Below, in pieces: positions 26,144 through 34,412 of a DNA stretch of 64,000 bases. The translations under genes were made by a program, and so were the position numbers. The notes under the pieces are model-generated. The model did no database searches. It worked only from the letters and a program-made list of their open reading frames with translations, and was not told the DNA's origin. Origin of the DNA: Thermoleptolyngbya sichuanensis A183 (GTDB lineage: Bacteria; Cyanobacteriota; Cyanobacteriia; Elainellales; Elainellaceae). The stretch covers positions 806,001 to 870,000 of the forward strand of contig NZ_CP053661.1 in NCBI RefSeq assembly GCF_013177315.1, read 5' to 3'. Numbering within the stretch: the stretch's first letter is position 1; the number at the start of each line of letters is the position of its first letter.

Positions 26144-26887
26144 TCACACCTCCAGCGCGTGAAACTGCTGCGGCTCCCAGCAGAATTCTGCCCGCACTTC
26201 GCCCTGTTCAATTTCCACTTGCTCGGCTGCCAGCCGTTCCGCTTGGTCGGGCAAGTGCTGAGTCAGCAGCCGTCCGCCTGCACCCACGACGCGATGCACG
26301 GGCAGCCCTGCATCTGCCTTTTTCAACATTACGGGAATGGTGCGATAGTGGCTGGCCGTTAGCCCCAGCGCCACCAGCAATTCCGTCGTCCGCACCACGC
26401 GCCCCGGCGGAATTCGCGCTACAAACTCGTGCAGTTTGCCCCGCGTGTCGTTGGGCACGGCGGGAAAGGTCTGGGGGAGAGTGGTTGTGCGATCGCCCAC
26501 CTGCACCGCCCCATCCCGAATCACTATCGCCAGCATTCCCCGCCGTCCGTTAATCCGCTTTGCCAGCCCCGGCTGGAGTGTGTTCAGATAGGCGCAGGGT
26601 TCGCAGTCGCCCATGATCCGCACCTGCGCCGCCTTGCCAAGCTGCAACACCTGACCCGATACCAATGCTTCCACCACGCCGTCCAGCAGGATGTTTTCTC
26701 GCAAGTCGCCCGGCCGCAGCCCGTGTTCCATCAGCACCGGAGCGCTGGCCAGCAACACCTGTCGGGGACTGCCCGCCCGCGCATGGGCATCGCCCTCAAT
26801 GCCCAGCCCCCGCCGCAACCAGAGGCGATCGCACGACGTGGGCGGTTTGCCAGACGCGGTTTTGGTAAACAGGTGGAGAATCTGCAA
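26144..26887 (-). CDS. MOSC domain fused to an alkyltransferase-like (MGMT-type) domain
   Basis: The 247-residue product joins two domains. Residues 1 to about 135 form a MOSC domain, a fold that handles sulfur carried on cysteine or molybdenum cofactor; its likely cysteine motif is GDCEPCAYLN. Residues about 145-225 resemble the DNA-binding domain of O6-alkylguanine-DNA alkyltransferase: HEFVARIPPGRVVRTTELL and then LPVHRVVGAGGRL. In true alkyltransferases the second block reads PCHRV with the methyl-accepting Cys; here it is Val. The protein therefore cannot transfer alkyl groups by that mechanism and fits the alkyltransferase-like (ATL) proteins, which usually have PWHRV and flag damage for nucleotide excision repair. 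What the fusion does is unknown. Confidence 0.8.
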   Translation of the reverse strand: MQILHLFTKTASGKPPTSCDRLWLRRGLGIEGDAHARAGSPRQVLLASAPVLMEHGLRPGDLRENILLDGVVEALVSGQVLQLGKAAQVRIMGDCEPCAYLNTLQPGLAKRINGRRGMLAIVIRDGAVQVGDRTTTLPQTFPAVPNDTRGKLHEFVARIPPGRVVRTTELLVALGLTASHYRTIPVMLKKADAGLPVHRVVGAGGRLLTQHLPDQAERLAAEQVEIEQGEVRAEFCWEPQQFHALEV

Positions 26888-26949
26888 AGTCGAACGCCAA
26901 AAAGAGAGGGCAAAATCGAGGACTCTGGGAATTTCAAGATTTTACGTCC

Positions 26950-27039
26950 AGGACTTACGCAATTGCGATTGGCTCTTTGAATTTTGGACAATTTCTCGCG
27001 GGCGCAGCCCGCGAGAAATTGTCCAACTGCGTCAGTCCT
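26950..27039. repeat. 90-bp palindromic element, copy 2
   Basis: The core GGACAATTTCTCGCGGGC / GCCCGCGAGAAATTGTCC is a near-perfect hairpin. The ends AGGACTTACGCA and TGCGTCAGTCCT are inverted repeats of 12 bp with one mismatch. It lies upstream of the PspA-like gene. Confidence 0.85.
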
Positions 27040-27153
27040 AACGTCTTTGTGAAGAGGCTGCCAGAGCAATTTTCTATAGCTTGCTTGCCTGCCCCCCAAA
27101 CGCCGACTACGTTACGATGTAAGACAACTCGCCGTGCAAAAACCGGAGCCATC

Positions 27154-27906
27154 ATGGGACTGCTTGACCGAATCTGGCGCGTGATTCGAGCCAACCTGAA
27201 CAGCCTGATCAGCCAGGCCGAAGATCCAGAGAAAATTCTGGAACAGACCGTCATTGATATGCAGGAAGACCTGATCCGGCTGAGGCAGGCGGTGGCCCAG
27301 GCGATCGCCACCCAAAAGCGCACCGAGCGGCAGCAGGCCCAGGCAGAGGCCCAATCCCGCGAGTGGTATCAGCGGGCGCGACTGGCGCTGCAAAAGGGCG
27401 AAGAAGTCTTGGCACGGGAGGCGCTCACCCGCCGCAAGACCTATCAAGACACCGCAGAGGCGCTGAAGGGGCAAATCGAGCAGCAGGCTGGCATCGTCGC
27501 CCAGATGAAGAAAAACATGATCATGCTGGAAAGCAAGCTGGCGGAGGCAAAGACGAAGAAAGATCTCTATATCGCCCGCGCCCGCTCTGCCAAGGCTTCT
27601 GAGCGGCTGAACGAAATGATTGGCAAGTATAACCCTGAGGGCGCACTGGCTGCCTTCGAGCGAATGGAGCAAAAGGTGCTGGATCTGGAAGCGCGGTCGG
27701 AGGCGATCGCCGAACTGAATGCCGACAAGCTCGAAGAACGCTTTGCCCAGATCGAAAGCGGCGGCGACATCGACAGTGAACTGGCTGCGATGAAGGCAGA
27801 ACTAATCGGGAAGCCCGCCCATGAGCTAGCGTCTGGTGAGTCTGCCAGATCACTACCCGAAGCCGATGACTTGGCCCGCCTGCGATCGCAGCTTGAAGAG
27901 AGCTAG
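27154..27906 (+). CDS. pspA: PspA/IM30 (Vipp1) family membrane-remodelling protein
   Basis: The 250-residue product is an almost wholly helical ESCRT-III-like protein of the PspA/IM30 family. It starts MGLLDRIWRVIRANLNSLIS, the amphipathic helix that binds membranes, followed by QAEDPEKILEQTVIDMQEDL and long heptad-rich helices up to about residue 190 (for example MLESKLAEAKTKKDLYIARA). Such proteins form rods or rings that protect and repair the plasma or thylakoid membrane. It lacks the extended C-terminal helix expected of Vipp1, and the helix text is closer to cyanobacterial PspA as I remember it, so I choose pspA. I start at the ATG at 27154; the 59 residues before it are translated palindromic repeat. 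Confidence 0.82.
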   Translation: MGLLDRIWRVIRANLNSLISQAEDPEKILEQTVIDMQEDLIRLRQAVAQAIATQKRTERQQAQAEAQSREWYQRARLALQKGEEVLAREALTRRKTYQDTAEALKGQIEQQAGIVAQMKKNMIMLESKLAEAKTKKDLYIARARSAKASERLNEMIGKYNPEGALAAFERMEQKVLDLEARSEAIAELNADKLEERFAQIESGGDIDSELAAMKAELIGKPAHELASGESARSLPEADDLARLRSQLEES

Positions 27907-27936
27907 CCGAGCGCCGCTTTGTGGTTGCATCAGCCG

Positions 27937-28893
27937 CTATGCCTCTTCGCCTGCGTGGTACGAACTCCGCACCAGCGGGCCCGACCGCACATGGCTAAAG
28001 CCCATCTCGCGGGCGATCGCCCCTAGCTGCTCAAACGCTTCGGGAGTCCAATACCGCTGCACGGGCAGATGGTCGAGCGACGGCTGCATATATTGACCCA
28101 GCGTGAGGCGATCGCAGCCCACAGCACGTAGATCCCGCAGGGTTTCCAGCACCTCTGCCTCGGTTTCGCCATGCCCCAGCATCAGCCCCGACTTGGTGGG
28201 AATCTGGGGGTTCAAGACCTTGACCTGCTGCAACACAAAGAGCGATCGCTCATACTTTGCGCCTCGCCGCACGGGCCCTTGCAGCCGCCGCACCGTTTCC
28301 ACATTGTGGTTGTAGCAGGCAGGTTGGGCATTCACCACGGTCTGGATGCGCTCGATCTGGGCGGCTTCGCCCCCAGGGCCACCCCAAAAATCTGGAGTCA
28401 GCACTTCGATCTGGGTATCGGGGTTTCGCAGCCGAATTGCCGCCATCGTCTCGGCAAACCTGCCCGCGCCGCCGTCGGGCAGGTCGTCCCGTGCTACCGC
28501 AGTCAGCACCACGTAGCGCAAGCCCAAAAGCTGCACCGCTTCCGCCACTTTTTGCGGCTCTTCTGGATCGAGCGGCATCGGGGCGTGCCCCTTATCCACC
28601 TGGCAAAAGGCACAACTGCGCGTGCAGGTCGGCCCCATCAGCAAAAACGTCGCGGTCTTCTGGCCATAGCACTCGCCCCGGTTAGGACAGCGCCCCTCTT
28701 CGCAAATCGTGTGGATCTGCCGCTTTTTGATGATTTGCTGAACTGTGGACAGGTCGCGGGCGTTGCCAATCGGTCGCCGCAGCCAGTCGGGCAGGCTGGG
28801 TCGAGGGATGGCCGCAGGGGGCACCCTTTCGGGCTGTGGCAGAGAAAATTCCTGCGTAAATTCTAGAGGCAACTGTTCGACAGGTTGGCTCAT
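27937..28893 (-). CDS. lipA: Lipoyl synthase (LipA), copy 1
   Basis: The 318-residue radical-SAM enzyme inserts two sulfur atoms into octanoyl groups on lipoyl domains of pyruvate dehydrogenase, the glycine cleavage H protein and similar proteins. Both iron-sulfur binding motifs are present: the auxiliary cluster [12 protein letters not shown] (about residues 67-78) and the radical-SAM CTRSCAFC (about 93-100). The C-terminal part has [15 protein letters not shown] and a final [10 protein letters not shown] that includes the conserved Arg-Ser-Ser. I start at 28893 ([12 protein letters not shown]); the first 50 residues are a variable extension. A second lipA lies at 47973. Cyanobacteria and plants commonly keep two types. 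Confidence 0.92.
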   Translation of the reverse strand: MSQPVEQLPLEFTQEFSLPQPERVPPAAIPRPSLPDWLRRPIGNARDLSTVQQIIKKRQIHTICEEGRCPNRGECYGQKTATFLLMGPTCTRSCAFCQVDKGHAPMPLDPEEPQKVAEAVQLLGLRYVVLTAVARDDLPDGGAGRFAETMAAIRLRNPDTQIEVLTPDFWGGPGGEAAQIERIQTVVNAQPACYNHNVETVRRLQGPVRRGAKYERSLFVLQQVKVLNPQIPTKSGLMLGHGETEAEVLETLRDLRAVGCDRLTLGQYMQPSLDHLPVQRYWTPEAFEQLGAIAREMGFSHVRSGPLVRSSYHAGEEA

Positions 28894-29307
28894 GGGGGCA
28901 CAATAACGAAGAAGAGGGGGCGATCGCCCTTCCCTTGATTCTAGAGGGATTTCTAGAAGAACTCGCCGCAGACGCGAATTGAGTTGAGGAAACACAGTTT
29001 CGGAGCAAAGCGCAGGGAGGATGACGGTTTCGGGCGAATCTTGACGGGGGATCGCGCGATTTCAAGCATGAGCCGCTAAACTGAATCGTATTACCATTGA
29101 ATAGTATTGAGTATTAGTATCAAAAAGTCAGTCCCAAAAAGCTGTATCCGTTATTCTGAAGCAAGCGCGTTTTTAATACGCTGCTTTTCTTTGCTTTAAT
29201 ACGCTGCTCTTCCTAGTCCCCGCCTGCTCCCCGCTTGATTTAGAATTCTAGATTCGCTGCTTTTCCCGCTCGCTACTACCTTCCAGTCACTACCGCAGGA
29301 GTCCACC
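28894..29307. other. Gene-free stretch upstream of the response regulator
   Basis: No credible gene. The motif TTAATACGCTGC occurs twice (near 29174 and 29203), and AT-rich text around 29090-29130 (GAATAGTATTGAGTATTAGT) may contain the promoter of the downstream response regulator gene. Confidence 0.4.
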
Positions 29308-29856
29308 GTGGCAAGTCACAAAATCCTGGTTATCGACGACAGCCGAGTCATCCGCAACATGGTGCGCGACATGCTGCCCAAGGGAAATTTTGAGGTGTTG
29401 GAAGCCAAAGATGGGGTGGAGGGCATCAACCTGATTCACCAAGAGCATCCCAACCTGATCATGCTGGACTTCTTGCTGCCCCGCATGAGCGGCTGGGAGG
29501 TGTTTCAGGAAATTCAGGCAAAACCCGAACTGCGTGCGCCACTGGTGCTGATGTCGGGCCGCCGCGAAGAGGTGACGGAAAAACTTCCGGAACCGTTCGA
29601 GTATTTCGAGTTCATTGAAAAGCCCTTCGAGCAAAAGGATCTGGTCGAAGCGATCAAATCCGCCATGGCCAAGTTCAAGAAATGGCCCCAGCCTGTGGGC
29701 GTAGGCGCGGCTGCGGCAGCCCCAGCAAGCACCGCCTCCAGCAGCGCAGAGGTAGCCGCGCTGAACCAGAAGATTGACAAAATGCAGGCCGAAATCGACA
29801 CGCTCAAAAAGCAGATGGCCCAACTGCTTACGTTTATCAAGCAAAAGCTGAAGTAA
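29308..29856 (+). CDS. Response regulator receiver protein with coiled-coil tail
   Basis: From the GTG at 29308 this 182-residue protein has one receiver domain (residues 1-125) and no DNA-binding domain. Receiver residues are visible: VIDDSR (acidic pocket), IMLDFLLPRM with the phospho-accepting Asp, LVLMSGR, and EFIEKPFE with the conserved Lys. An Ala-rich linker (about 133-147) leads to a coiled coil (about 148-182, EVAALNQKIDKMQAEIDTLK). Such proteins usually act by binding a partner. No histidine kinase lies nearby, and I cannot name the pathway. A run of 15-bp repeats follows the gene. Confidence 0.82.
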   Translation: MASHKILVIDDSRVIRNMVRDMLPKGNFEVLEAKDGVEGINLIHQEHPNLIMLDFLLPRMSGWEVFQEIQAKPELRAPLVLMSGRREEVTEKLPEPFEYFEFIEKPFEQKDLVEAIKSAMAKFKKWPQPVGVGAAAAAPASTASSSAEVAALNQKIDKMQAEIDTLKKQMAQLLTFIKQKLK

Positions 29857-29930
29857 CGGCTCGAAGCCTTGTGGGGTGGTGCATTGTGGCCGCACTGAAT
29901 CGCCCCACAAGCCAATTGCCCACGGCTAAT

Positions 29931-29981
29931 CGCCCAACAGCCAGTCGCCCAACAGCCAGTCCCCAACAGCCGGTCGCTCAA
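29931..29981. repeat. 15-bp tandem repeat downstream of the response regulator
   Basis: CGCCCAACAGCCAGT occurs at 29931-29945 and 29946-29960, followed by the variant CCCCAACAGCCGGTCGCTCA. The rest of the 29857-30174 stretch holds no gene that I can support. Confidence 0.75.
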
Positions 29982-30174
29982 CAAGGTGTCGTGCGATCGC
30001 CCTGACAACACAAATTCAGGCGCAAGAGCAGTATCTCACGCCTGGGTTTAATTTTGAAACTTTGATTGAAACCCTGAAGTCACGAAGGGGCGTGAGGCTC
30101 TAAAACTGCTAGGAAGCCGCCCAGCGTTTCAAGCTGACCGCTTCATTCTCACAGTTTCATGCTCATCAGCTTCA

Positions 30175-30411
30175 TTACATCTTGTTCAGGTCAATGCCCG
30201 CAGCTTTAGCCATTGCGTCAATCCCCTTCTTTTCGAGGGTCTTGATCGCCTTGGTAGACAGGCGCAGCGTCACAAACCGCTTGCCCTGCGGCCACCAAAC
30301 TCGCTTTTCTTGCAGGTTCACCTGTTGCAGCTTTTTCGTGCGGCGGTGCGAGTGGGAAACGGCGTAGCCATTGTTGGCCTTCTTGCCCGTGAGTTCACAA
30401 GTGCGGCTCAT
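30175..30411 (-). CDS. rpmB: 50S ribosomal protein L28
   Basis: This 78-residue basic protein is L28, part of the large ribosomal subunit. It begins [20 protein letters not shown] and contains the family text [20 protein letters not shown] and [18 protein letters not shown]. It has the normal family length. It is transcribed alone on the minus strand. The Cys pairs of zinc-binding L28 variants are absent. Confidence 0.96.
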   Translation of the reverse strand: MSRTCELTGKKANNGYAVSHSHRRTKKLQQVNLQEKRVWWPQGKRFVTLRLSTKAIKTLEKKGIDAMAKAAGIDLNKM

Positions 30412-30531
30412 AGCGGTTTTCTCAAGTCATTAATTGGCATAAGCAATCATTATACAGTGTTTCTGAAGCCATTGAGGAGGTAGCAGGGGTCAAAAAAACT
30501 CTGTCTCTTGAGAACAGCGCGAACAGCAATC

Positions 30532-31335
30532 CTACGCCGCCACGGAGGGAGTTTCCGGAGAGGAGGCTGGGGCAATCGAAAGGCAATCGCCCGGTTTGGG
30601 TTCCAGTACTTCCGTCGCCAAGCCCGCCTGCGCCAACAGCGCTCGACACTCCGCCGGGCCACCCTCCCCCTTCAGCAGCGACGGCAGCAGCCCAGCATAG
30701 TCCACCGCCTGGCCCGCCCCCGTCGGCAGCAGGTATCGCAGACAGAGCGATCGCGCCAAATCCACCGCGCTCTCCTGACCTTGGATAATCGCGCCCACCA
30801 GCGGCAGTTTCACCGTCATCAGCGGGGCGATCGCGACATCTACTGGCGCGAGGTCTGCCAGCGCGGGCGCATGAAAGCCGTGTGGCTCGTAGTAGAGCCG
30901 TGTCCCCTCGGTTTGCCCCGTCAGCACATAGGCATTTTCCGTCAAAAACGGGCCAATGGGTGACCCCGGAAACGCTTGAATCGAAACGCCCTTGTGGGTA
31001 TACGTTTCGTGGGTATACGTTTCGCCGTGCGCCAGCGCCGTCACCGAGCCATAGCCCAGCCCCGTCACAAGGCTGACCGCATTTGGCGAACACACCACCG
31101 GAATCGCCTTGTCCAGCGCCTTCAGCGTCTCCACATGGGCATGATCCTCTAGCCCCTGCGACAGCAGGATCAGATCCACCCTATCGGGGATGGCGGGCGG
31201 CGTGCGATGCGTCACCTTCAATAGCCACTCCTGGTTGCCCACCGTCAGCGGCCCCACCAGCCACGGATCGAGCAAAATCCGCACCTCGTCTAGGTCGATG
31301 AGCCAAGAGTTATTGTCTAGCCAGGTGAGATACAT
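30532..31335 (-). CDS. Divergent metallo-beta-lactamase-fold protein
   Basis: The 267-residue product resembles a conserved cyanobacterial (and, from memory, plant) branch of the metallo-beta-lactamase fold. It opens MYLTWLDNNSWLIDLDEVRI, the first two strands of the fold. Where hydrolases have the HxHxDH motif this protein has SQGLEDHAHVETLKAL, so the first two metal ligands are missing and the final Asp-His is kept. Later text YEPHGFHAP and VAPLMTVKLP may supply other ligands. An internal repeat (THETYTHK, from a tandem DNA duplication at about 31000) is visible. A single frame runs on upstream into transposase sequence, giving an apparent 746-residue protein; I reject this because the family start is at 31335. 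Confidence 0.72.
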   Translation of the reverse strand: MYLTWLDNNSWLIDLDEVRILLDPWLVGPLTVGNQEWLLKVTHRTPPAIPDRVDLILLSQGLEDHAHVETLKALDKAIPVVCSPNAVSLVTGLGYGSVTALAHGETYTHETYTHKGVSIQAFPGSPIGPFLTENAYVLTGQTEGTRLYYEPHGFHAPALADLAPVDVAIAPLMTVKLPLVGAIIQGQESAVDLARSLCLRYLLPTGAGQAVDYAGLLPSLLKGEGGPAECRALLAQAGLATEVLEPKPGDCLSIAPASSPETPSVAA

Positions 31336-31521
31336 GGCAACTGTCCCTATAGAATCCAGATGCTTAACATTTCGACATCTTGATCTTATCGCTCCCTTGC
31401 CGGAGCGGTAAGGCTTTACCTTAGACCTCCTGCATGAATGGGAGGGAATGTGCCAGTTAGGGATAAAAGCTTGCAAAGATGGGTAGGCGCATGGCAGAGC
31501 TAAATCCAAGGAGGAAATGCC

Positions 31522-31704
31522 ATGCCTTATCAAGCCTTGCAAAGCCTGTCTGCTGGAGAGTTTAAGCGATTCTGCGGTGTCAACCGCATCATCAGGAAAG
31601 TGGAAGACATCTTGATCAAGTGCGGCAAGTTTCGCTTGCCCAGCCAACGGCAGTGGTACCAGCCTGGATGGGAATGGAAAGTGTTTATCGTAGACGCAGG
31701 TGAA
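31522..31704 (+). pseudogene. IS5-family transposase remnant
   Basis: A ribosome-binding site (AAGGAGG) and the start MPYQALQSLSAGEFKRFCGV match the first 20 residues of a cyanobacterial IS5-type transposase. The text then jumps to RIIRKVEDILIKCGKFRLP and WEWKVFIVDAGEV, which belongs further into such a protein, so an internal piece is missing. At 31705 it runs into the next insertion sequence and ends. It is a dead fragment that served as a landing site. Confidence 0.65.
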
Positions 31705-32772
31705 GTCAGTACAGTCCTTTCGCGCTAACCACAACTGCCAACTGAGCAACGGCATCAGGCTGCTCCACTGTTCGGTTGCCGATACAGAACTGAACTGGGG
31801 ATGTGTCCAATATAGCCTCTGCTTGGCAAAGCGATACCAGTGTTCAATGGCAAAGCGACGGAGGTAGTGCAACCACAGGGTTTCTAACGGAGGCATCTGC
31901 TCACCCAGCCAAACTAACCACAAAGGAGCCAAGCGTCGCGTGCTGCTCTGTGTCTCCAGCACCTCCACGCGCAACACTTCCATTGCCCGTTTGGGGGATT
32001 TGCGGAAATGGTATGCACTCCAACGACTGACCCGCACTCGTCCCCAGTTGGGATCATCGACTTCAACGGTTTCGACCGGGACACTCCAAGTGTCAGGGTC
32101 ATTGAGTTTCATCTTATGTCCATGCTTGGCAGGTGCGCCTCGCCCTCGATACGCTGGGGGCGCGCCATAGACACATCGATTGGATGTAACCCGCAGCAGC
32201 AAGTCTGCCTCAATCCCTGCCGTTTGGTTGACAAAACTGGCATTGCCGTACCCTCGGTCGTAGATCGCCAACGGACGCACCGCTAACTGCCGAGTCACTT
32301 GTTTGAGTTGGAATGCCGCTTTACTGGCGGGTGTTTCAAAGCTGGTGATGCGCTCATGCCGCAATGGTAATGCCCAACTGCCCCTGTCTTCAGCAATCCA
32401 GGCTAAGGTACTGTAGTTTTGTCCGGCTATCGGGGCATGTCCTGTTCTGCCTGATAAGGTGCGGTCTTTCAAACGCCTGGCAGCAGGACGGTTCCACCGA
32501 CTCGCATCACCTGCCAACAACGGTTGCTGCTGAGTCGGTATCTGCTGCACCAACAGCTTCAGCACCTTTGATCGGGGTAGGCGGCTATCGCGCAACGCTT
32601 CATAGGTGCTCGACCACTGGCGACGAAAGACAGGACTCTGCGATAGCCTCACAAACGACACGATGCACGCACTCACTAACACGGCATCCATCAGATCAAA
32701 CAGGGCATCTCTGGCGTTTCCCAAGCTGGCATACAACGTTTGGCGAAATTGCTGAAGTTCGTTGAAAATCAT
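31705..32772 (-). pseudogene. Transposase body (inverted part, lacks its C-terminus)
   Basis: From the ATG at 32772 (MIFNELQQFRQTLYASLGNA) some 356 residues of a DDE transposase can be read. The three catalytic acids are plausible in LLAGDASRWNRP, LAIYDRGYGNAS and AIEHWYRFAKQRLYW. At LARKDCTD the family sequence stops at the octamer GTCAGTAC and the frame continues into unrelated DNA and then the neighbouring metallo-beta-lactamase gene. The missing C-terminus is found at 32863-33116 on the other strand. In its present state it should be inactive, although a fused product could be made. Confidence 0.78.
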
Positions 32773-32862
32773 GGGGTCAATGTTGGTTGTACTTCATTGA
32801 CCTTACGGCAGTCGGTGCTTCTCATTGACTGCCTTCCTCTTCACCATTAGTCCAAACTAAAG

Positions 32863-33116
32863 GTACTGACCACCCCTTGCCCTGGCAGGCACCGCAAGAA
32901 ACGTTGACTCCGGGTCGGGTCGCACAAGCGTTTGCAGGCATTTTGGCAGCGATTGGCACCCCTGCTCCTGCGCCTAAACCTCGTGGTAAATCGCCAGGAC
33001 GAGGCAAGGGGCACAAGCCAACTCCTCGTCCCTGCTATCCGATGGTCAAAAAACGAGCCTCGAAACGCAAGACATCCGAACAATCCCTGAACAGTCCGGT
33101 TGCAACAGCAGCTTAA
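32863..33116 (+). pseudogene. C-terminal part of the same transposase, opposite strand
   Basis: The frame reads TDHPLPWQAPQETLTPGRVA, then a Pro/Lys/Arg-rich tail (KPRGKSPGRGKGHKPTPRP, MVKKRASKRK) and ends at TAA 33114-33116. This is the basic C-terminal tail of the DDE transposase whose body lies at 31705-32772. No start codon of its own is needed or likely. The fit to the body is in frame across the shared octamer. Confidence 0.7.
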
Positions 33117-33286
33117 CTGCGAGCAGGATTGTATCCAATTCCTTAAGTTCAACTGTTATGAACGGTTGAGCAGATTCTTTATGGCATCCTGTTGAGCATT
33201 ATTGTGATGCCAGTTAGTCCAAACTAAAGCTCATAATGTCAACCATTAGGACGTTTTAGCAATCATAAACGACCTTTTGGATGACA

Positions 33287-33330
33287 ATCAACCATTAGGT
33301 TGTTTGATGCGTTACTGTTCTCTGACAGTA
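33287..33330 (+). promoter_or_regulatory. Operator-like palindromes before the HTH gene
   Basis: AACCATTAGGTT (33290-33301; 4-bp arms) has a partial direct copy TCAACCATTAGG at 33239-33250. TACTGT-TCTCTG-ACAGTA (33313-33330) has perfect 6-bp arms and ends 7 bp before the ATG at 33338. The placement suits self-regulation by the small HTH protein. Confidence 0.5.
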
Positions 33331-33337
33331 TGGGCGC

Positions 33338-33568
33338 ATGGGAAAAGCTGGACAAGCACTCAAGCAGGTGCTAGAAACTTACAACATTAGCCAATACAGC
33401 CTGTCGGTTGAAATGAATGTGGAGCGCAACAACATTTACCGATGGGTCAATGAGAAGCGCGATCCAACCGCAGAAACCGTAATTGAAATTGTGCGGGCAC
33501 TGAAAACACTCAATCCAGAAGCAGCAAAAGCGTTTGCGAAGCTGTATTTGATGGATGAGGTCGATTAG
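33338..33568 (+). CDS. XRE-family helix-turn-helix protein
   Basis: This 76-residue protein is a single Cro/XRE-type HTH domain. The helices read ALKQVLETYNISQYSLSVEM and NVERNNIYRWVNEKRDPTAE, the latter being the recognition helix, followed by TVIEIVRALKTLNPEAAKAF. It has the size of a phage-like repressor or an antitoxin, but no toxin gene adjoins it. It is convergent with the interrupted HNH endonuclease gene and overlaps its 3' end by 4 bp. Palindromes just upstream suggest autoregulation. It may control the restriction-type operon on the other strand, which is inference from position only. Confidence 0.8.
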   Translation: MGKAGQALKQVLETYNISQYSLSVEMNVERNNIYRWVNEKRDPTAETVIEIVRALKTLNPEAAKAFAKLYLMDEVD

Positions 33569-34412
33569 GAGACTTTCCAAAAGGAGCGATGCCATTGAAG
33601 CGCTTCGACTCTGGGCTGATGTTGCTCCGGAAGTAAGATTAGCTCTTGATGGAAGTCTTTGAGCGATCGCAATCCTGGGGGTGATTCTTCTTCAAATCGG
33701 TCTGAGCAAACAATCACCCGATAATTATCATCAATGCTAAACCAGCCGCGATCGAAGGCCCAATGGTGGTTTTTGCAAAGCGATAGACCATTATCAAACC
33801 TGTCATCTCGAAACTCGGCAAACGGTTTGATGTGCGCCCCATCTACAATCGTCTGATTGTTAGAGCCGACGATTTTCAATCGACATAAGGCACATTGATG
33901 TTGATAAAGACGAACCACAATTCGCCGAAAAGCAGCATCCCTAACAAAAACTCTATCTTGATCTTTTAATTCTGAAACATCATAAATCTCACCGCCCTTT
34001 TCAAGGAGTCGAAGCTGAATATCTTCTAACTCGTCCTTTTCTTGAATGCCCTCAAACTGCTGAGCCTCATTTGGAAAGTAAGTCTGAATCAATACCTCAC
34101 TCAATCTTAGCCGATTGGCTGGTTCCTGAAGATATTCAAATAATTCTTCGTCTAAATAAGCATATTTGACAACATCTCTCAGAGCAGTCAAACCTTTAAT
34201 TTTTACCTTTCTAGCAATAGTTGCTTCAAATCCAGGATTCGCCATTAGACGCCAGAATTCGTCTCCCTTTAGATGAAAGAAAGGGAGAGAAATATCGGAG
34301 TGATATTTGGGATTCTTTACCAAGCTTCCCCAATATTTAAGAAATGCTGCTACCAACTCTGGAGACAAATAGATCGGGTGCATCCCAGTTATGCAATGAG
34401 TAGAAGTGCTTA

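Larger units (their letters stand above)
31705..33229. mobile_element. Internally inverted insertion sequence (IS701/IS4-like DDE)
   Basis: The element has a 16-bp end TTAGTCCAAACTAAAG at 33214-33229 and the same 16 bases again at 32847-32862, where the other end should be on the far left in the opposite orientation. Between them the first ~350 codons of the transposase lie on the minus strand (32772 down to 31705), while the last ~80 codons lie on the plus strand (32863-33116). Both break points carry the octamer GTACTGAC (32863-32870) or its complement GTCAGTAC (31705-31712). Turning 31713-32862 over restores one continuous transposase frame (RKDCTD joined to HPLPWQ) and puts the two ends at the outside as inverted repeats. 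Confidence 0.78.

Noticed and set aside
30532-32772. A single 746-residue frame joining a transposase to a metallo-beta-lactamase-like protein
   Set aside because: The transposase sequence stops at the octamer GTCAGTAC, and the metallo-beta-lactamase family start lies at 31335. The joint is translated remnant DNA, not a designed fusion.
33313-33330. LexA/SOS box before the HTH gene (TACTGT...ACAGTA)
   Set aside because: The arms resemble CTGT/ACAG, but the spacing does not fit the known cyanobacterial or E. coli LexA boxes, and a self-regulating HTH site is simpler.
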